A stretch of 6,002 nucleotides of DNA from Syntrophobacterales bacterium (lineage in GTDB: Bacteria > Desulfobacterota > Syntrophobacteria > BM002), in the NCBI GenBank assembly GCA_030601545.1, contig JAUVTM010000137.1, positions 1-6,002 of the forward strand. Reading direction: 5' to 3'. Below are positions 5,112 to 6,002 of the stretch, piece after piece; positions within the stretch are counted from its first letter, which is position 1, and each line of letters begins with the position of its first letter. The translations under genes and the position numbers were made by a program. The notes under the pieces were generated by a model. That model was not told the DNA's origin and did not search any database. It saw nothing but the letters and a program-made list of their open reading frames with translations.

Positions 5112-6002
5112 ATGACGTTACCCCATCTGGGTTTGGAGGACTGCAAGCGTCTGGCAGAGGATATGGTCAAGCCCTATCATCAGAACTATCTAGCCATGTA
5201 TAGTAGTGTTTTGGGGGGCGTGGTCACTGACCCTTTTCTTATGACCATCCCTGTGGACGATCACATGGTTCACCGCGGGGATGGGATTTTCGAGGCCTTT
5301 AAGTGCGTCAACGGTAATATTTATAATCTCACAGCTCATCTGGAACGCTTGGAGCGATCGGCTCGGGCGATATACCTGAAGTTACCAGCAAGCTTGGAGC
5401 ACATTACCGATCTCGTGATTGGGACAATACGCGTCGCCGGAACCCGGGACTGTCTGATTCGGCTTTTCGTCTCTCGTGGCCCGGGAGGCTTCACCACTAA
5501 TCCCTATGAGTGCCCGTCCTCCCAGATCTATATCGTTGCATGTAATCCCAGTGTATACCCGGAAGAGCAGTCAACAGAAGGTGTCTTTATAAAAAGCAGC
5601 AGCATTCCGGTGAAAAGGTCCTACTTTGCCACCATCAAGAGTTGTAACTACCTCCCCAACGTACTCATGAAGAAGGAGGCGGTGGATGCGGGGGTGCAGT
5701 ACACTGTTTCAATAGATGAGAACGGCTTTCTGGGTGAGGGATCCACTGAAAACATCGGCTTGGTGACGGTGGACCGTACTCTCAAGTTTCCCCGGTTTGC
5801 CAGAATTCTCAAGGGTACCACCGTAACCCGGGTCGCAGAATTGGCCGAGTCTTTGGTTGAGAACGGCAAGCTTGAACAAGTGGTGTTCGAGGACATAACA
5901 TTGAACGAGGCTTACAGCGGTGCTGAGATTCTGCTTTTCGGAACCACCTTTGATGTCCTGCCAGCGGTGATTTTTGACGGCCATGCCATCGGGTCCGGCA
6001 GG
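5112..6002 (+). CDS. Class IV PLP-dependent aminotransferase (3' end outside window)
   Basis: An open frame of 297 codons runs off the right edge. The product is a fold-type IV PLP enzyme, the family of branched-chain aminotransferase (IlvE), D-amino-acid aminotransferase and aminodeoxychorismate lyase (PabC). Motifs in order are DDHMVHRGDGIFEAF (49-63), the family's active-site entrance; HLERLERSARAI (76-87); TIKSCNYLPNVLMKKEA (174-190) with the predicted Schiff-base lysine K176; FLGEGSTENIGLV (206-218) with E209, expected to contact the PLP ring nitrogen; and LKGTTVTRVAELA (233-245), which corresponds to the G(I/V)TR phosphate-binding region. The last visible residues, FGTTFDVLPAVIFDGHAIG, are the usual near-C-terminal segment, so only a few tens of residues are probably missing. 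The ~45-residue N-terminal extension before the core is somewhat long. Substrate is not decidable: the nearby ilvA makes a branched-chain role attractive, but the DDHMVHRG motif also recalls plant D-amino-acid transaminase/ADC-lyase-like proteins. No symbol is assigned. Confidence 0.9.
   Translation, partial: MTLPHLGLEDCKRLAEDMVKPYHQNYLAMYSSVLGGVVTDPFLMTIPVDDHMVHRGDGIFEAFKCVNGNIYNLTAHLERLERSARAIYLKLPASLEHITDLVIGTIRVAGTRDCLIRLFVSRGPGGFTTNPYECPSSQIYIVACNPSVYPEEQSTEGVFIKSSSIPVKRSYFATIKSCNYLPNVLMKKEAVDAGVQYTVSIDENGFLGEGSTENIGLVTVDRTLKFPRFARILKGTTVTRVAELAESLVENGKLEQVVFEDITLNEAYSGAEILLFGTTFDVLPAVIFDGHAIGSGR

Noticed and set aside
2329..6002. A single amino-acid metabolism operon linking ilvA and the class IV aminotransferase
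   Set aside because: The genes are on opposite strands, sppA lies between them, and each has its own candidate promoter.

Overview
No mobile system, CRISPR array, phage module, toxin pair or RNA gene is visible. This looks like ordinary chromosomal DNA of a Gram-negative bacterium of intermediate GC. The best guess is Desulfobacterota (the former deltaproteobacteria). That guess rests on gene style: a GAF / degenerate-GGDEF / TPR fusion, a short single-domain SppA with a lipoprotein-like leader, and a medium-length ACT-domain threonine deaminase. It is an inference, not a demonstrated placement.

Layout, left to right. (1) Bases 1-81 are the last 26 codons of an unidentified plus-strand gene. 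(2) After a gap of about 100 bp with small degenerate repeats comes a large plus-strand gene (185-2350). It encodes a cytoplasmic protein with a GAF-like N-terminus, two GGDEF-like domains that have lost the signature motif, and about seven C-terminal TPRs. (3) Its 3' end overlaps by 22 bp the 3' end of a convergent minus-strand gene (2329-3534), a PLP-dependent threonine ammonia-lyase with a C-terminal ACT domain (IlvA/TdcB family). (4) A 227-bp divergent intergenic region separates ilvA from sppA. Sigma-70-type promoters can be read in both directions, and their -35 boxes interlock in one 11-bp palindrome (3644-3654). (5) sppA (3762-4757, +) encodes an S49-family protease with a Ser/Lys dyad and a probable lipobox. 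(6) A 354-bp gap (4758-5111) holds a 163-bp element bounded by perfect 18-bp inverted repeats, a separate 8-bp hairpin and a good promoter. (7) A plus-strand class IV PLP aminotransferase starts at 5112 and runs off the right edge.

The genes do not form one operon. ilvA and the aminotransferase could both serve amino-acid metabolism (threonine to 2-oxobutanoate, and transamination of branched-chain or D-amino acids), but they lie on opposite strands with separate promoters, so any functional link is weak. The points most worth checking are the interlocked ilvA/sppA promoters, the inverted-repeat element at 4814-4976 and the catalytically degenerate tandem GGDEF-TPR protein.
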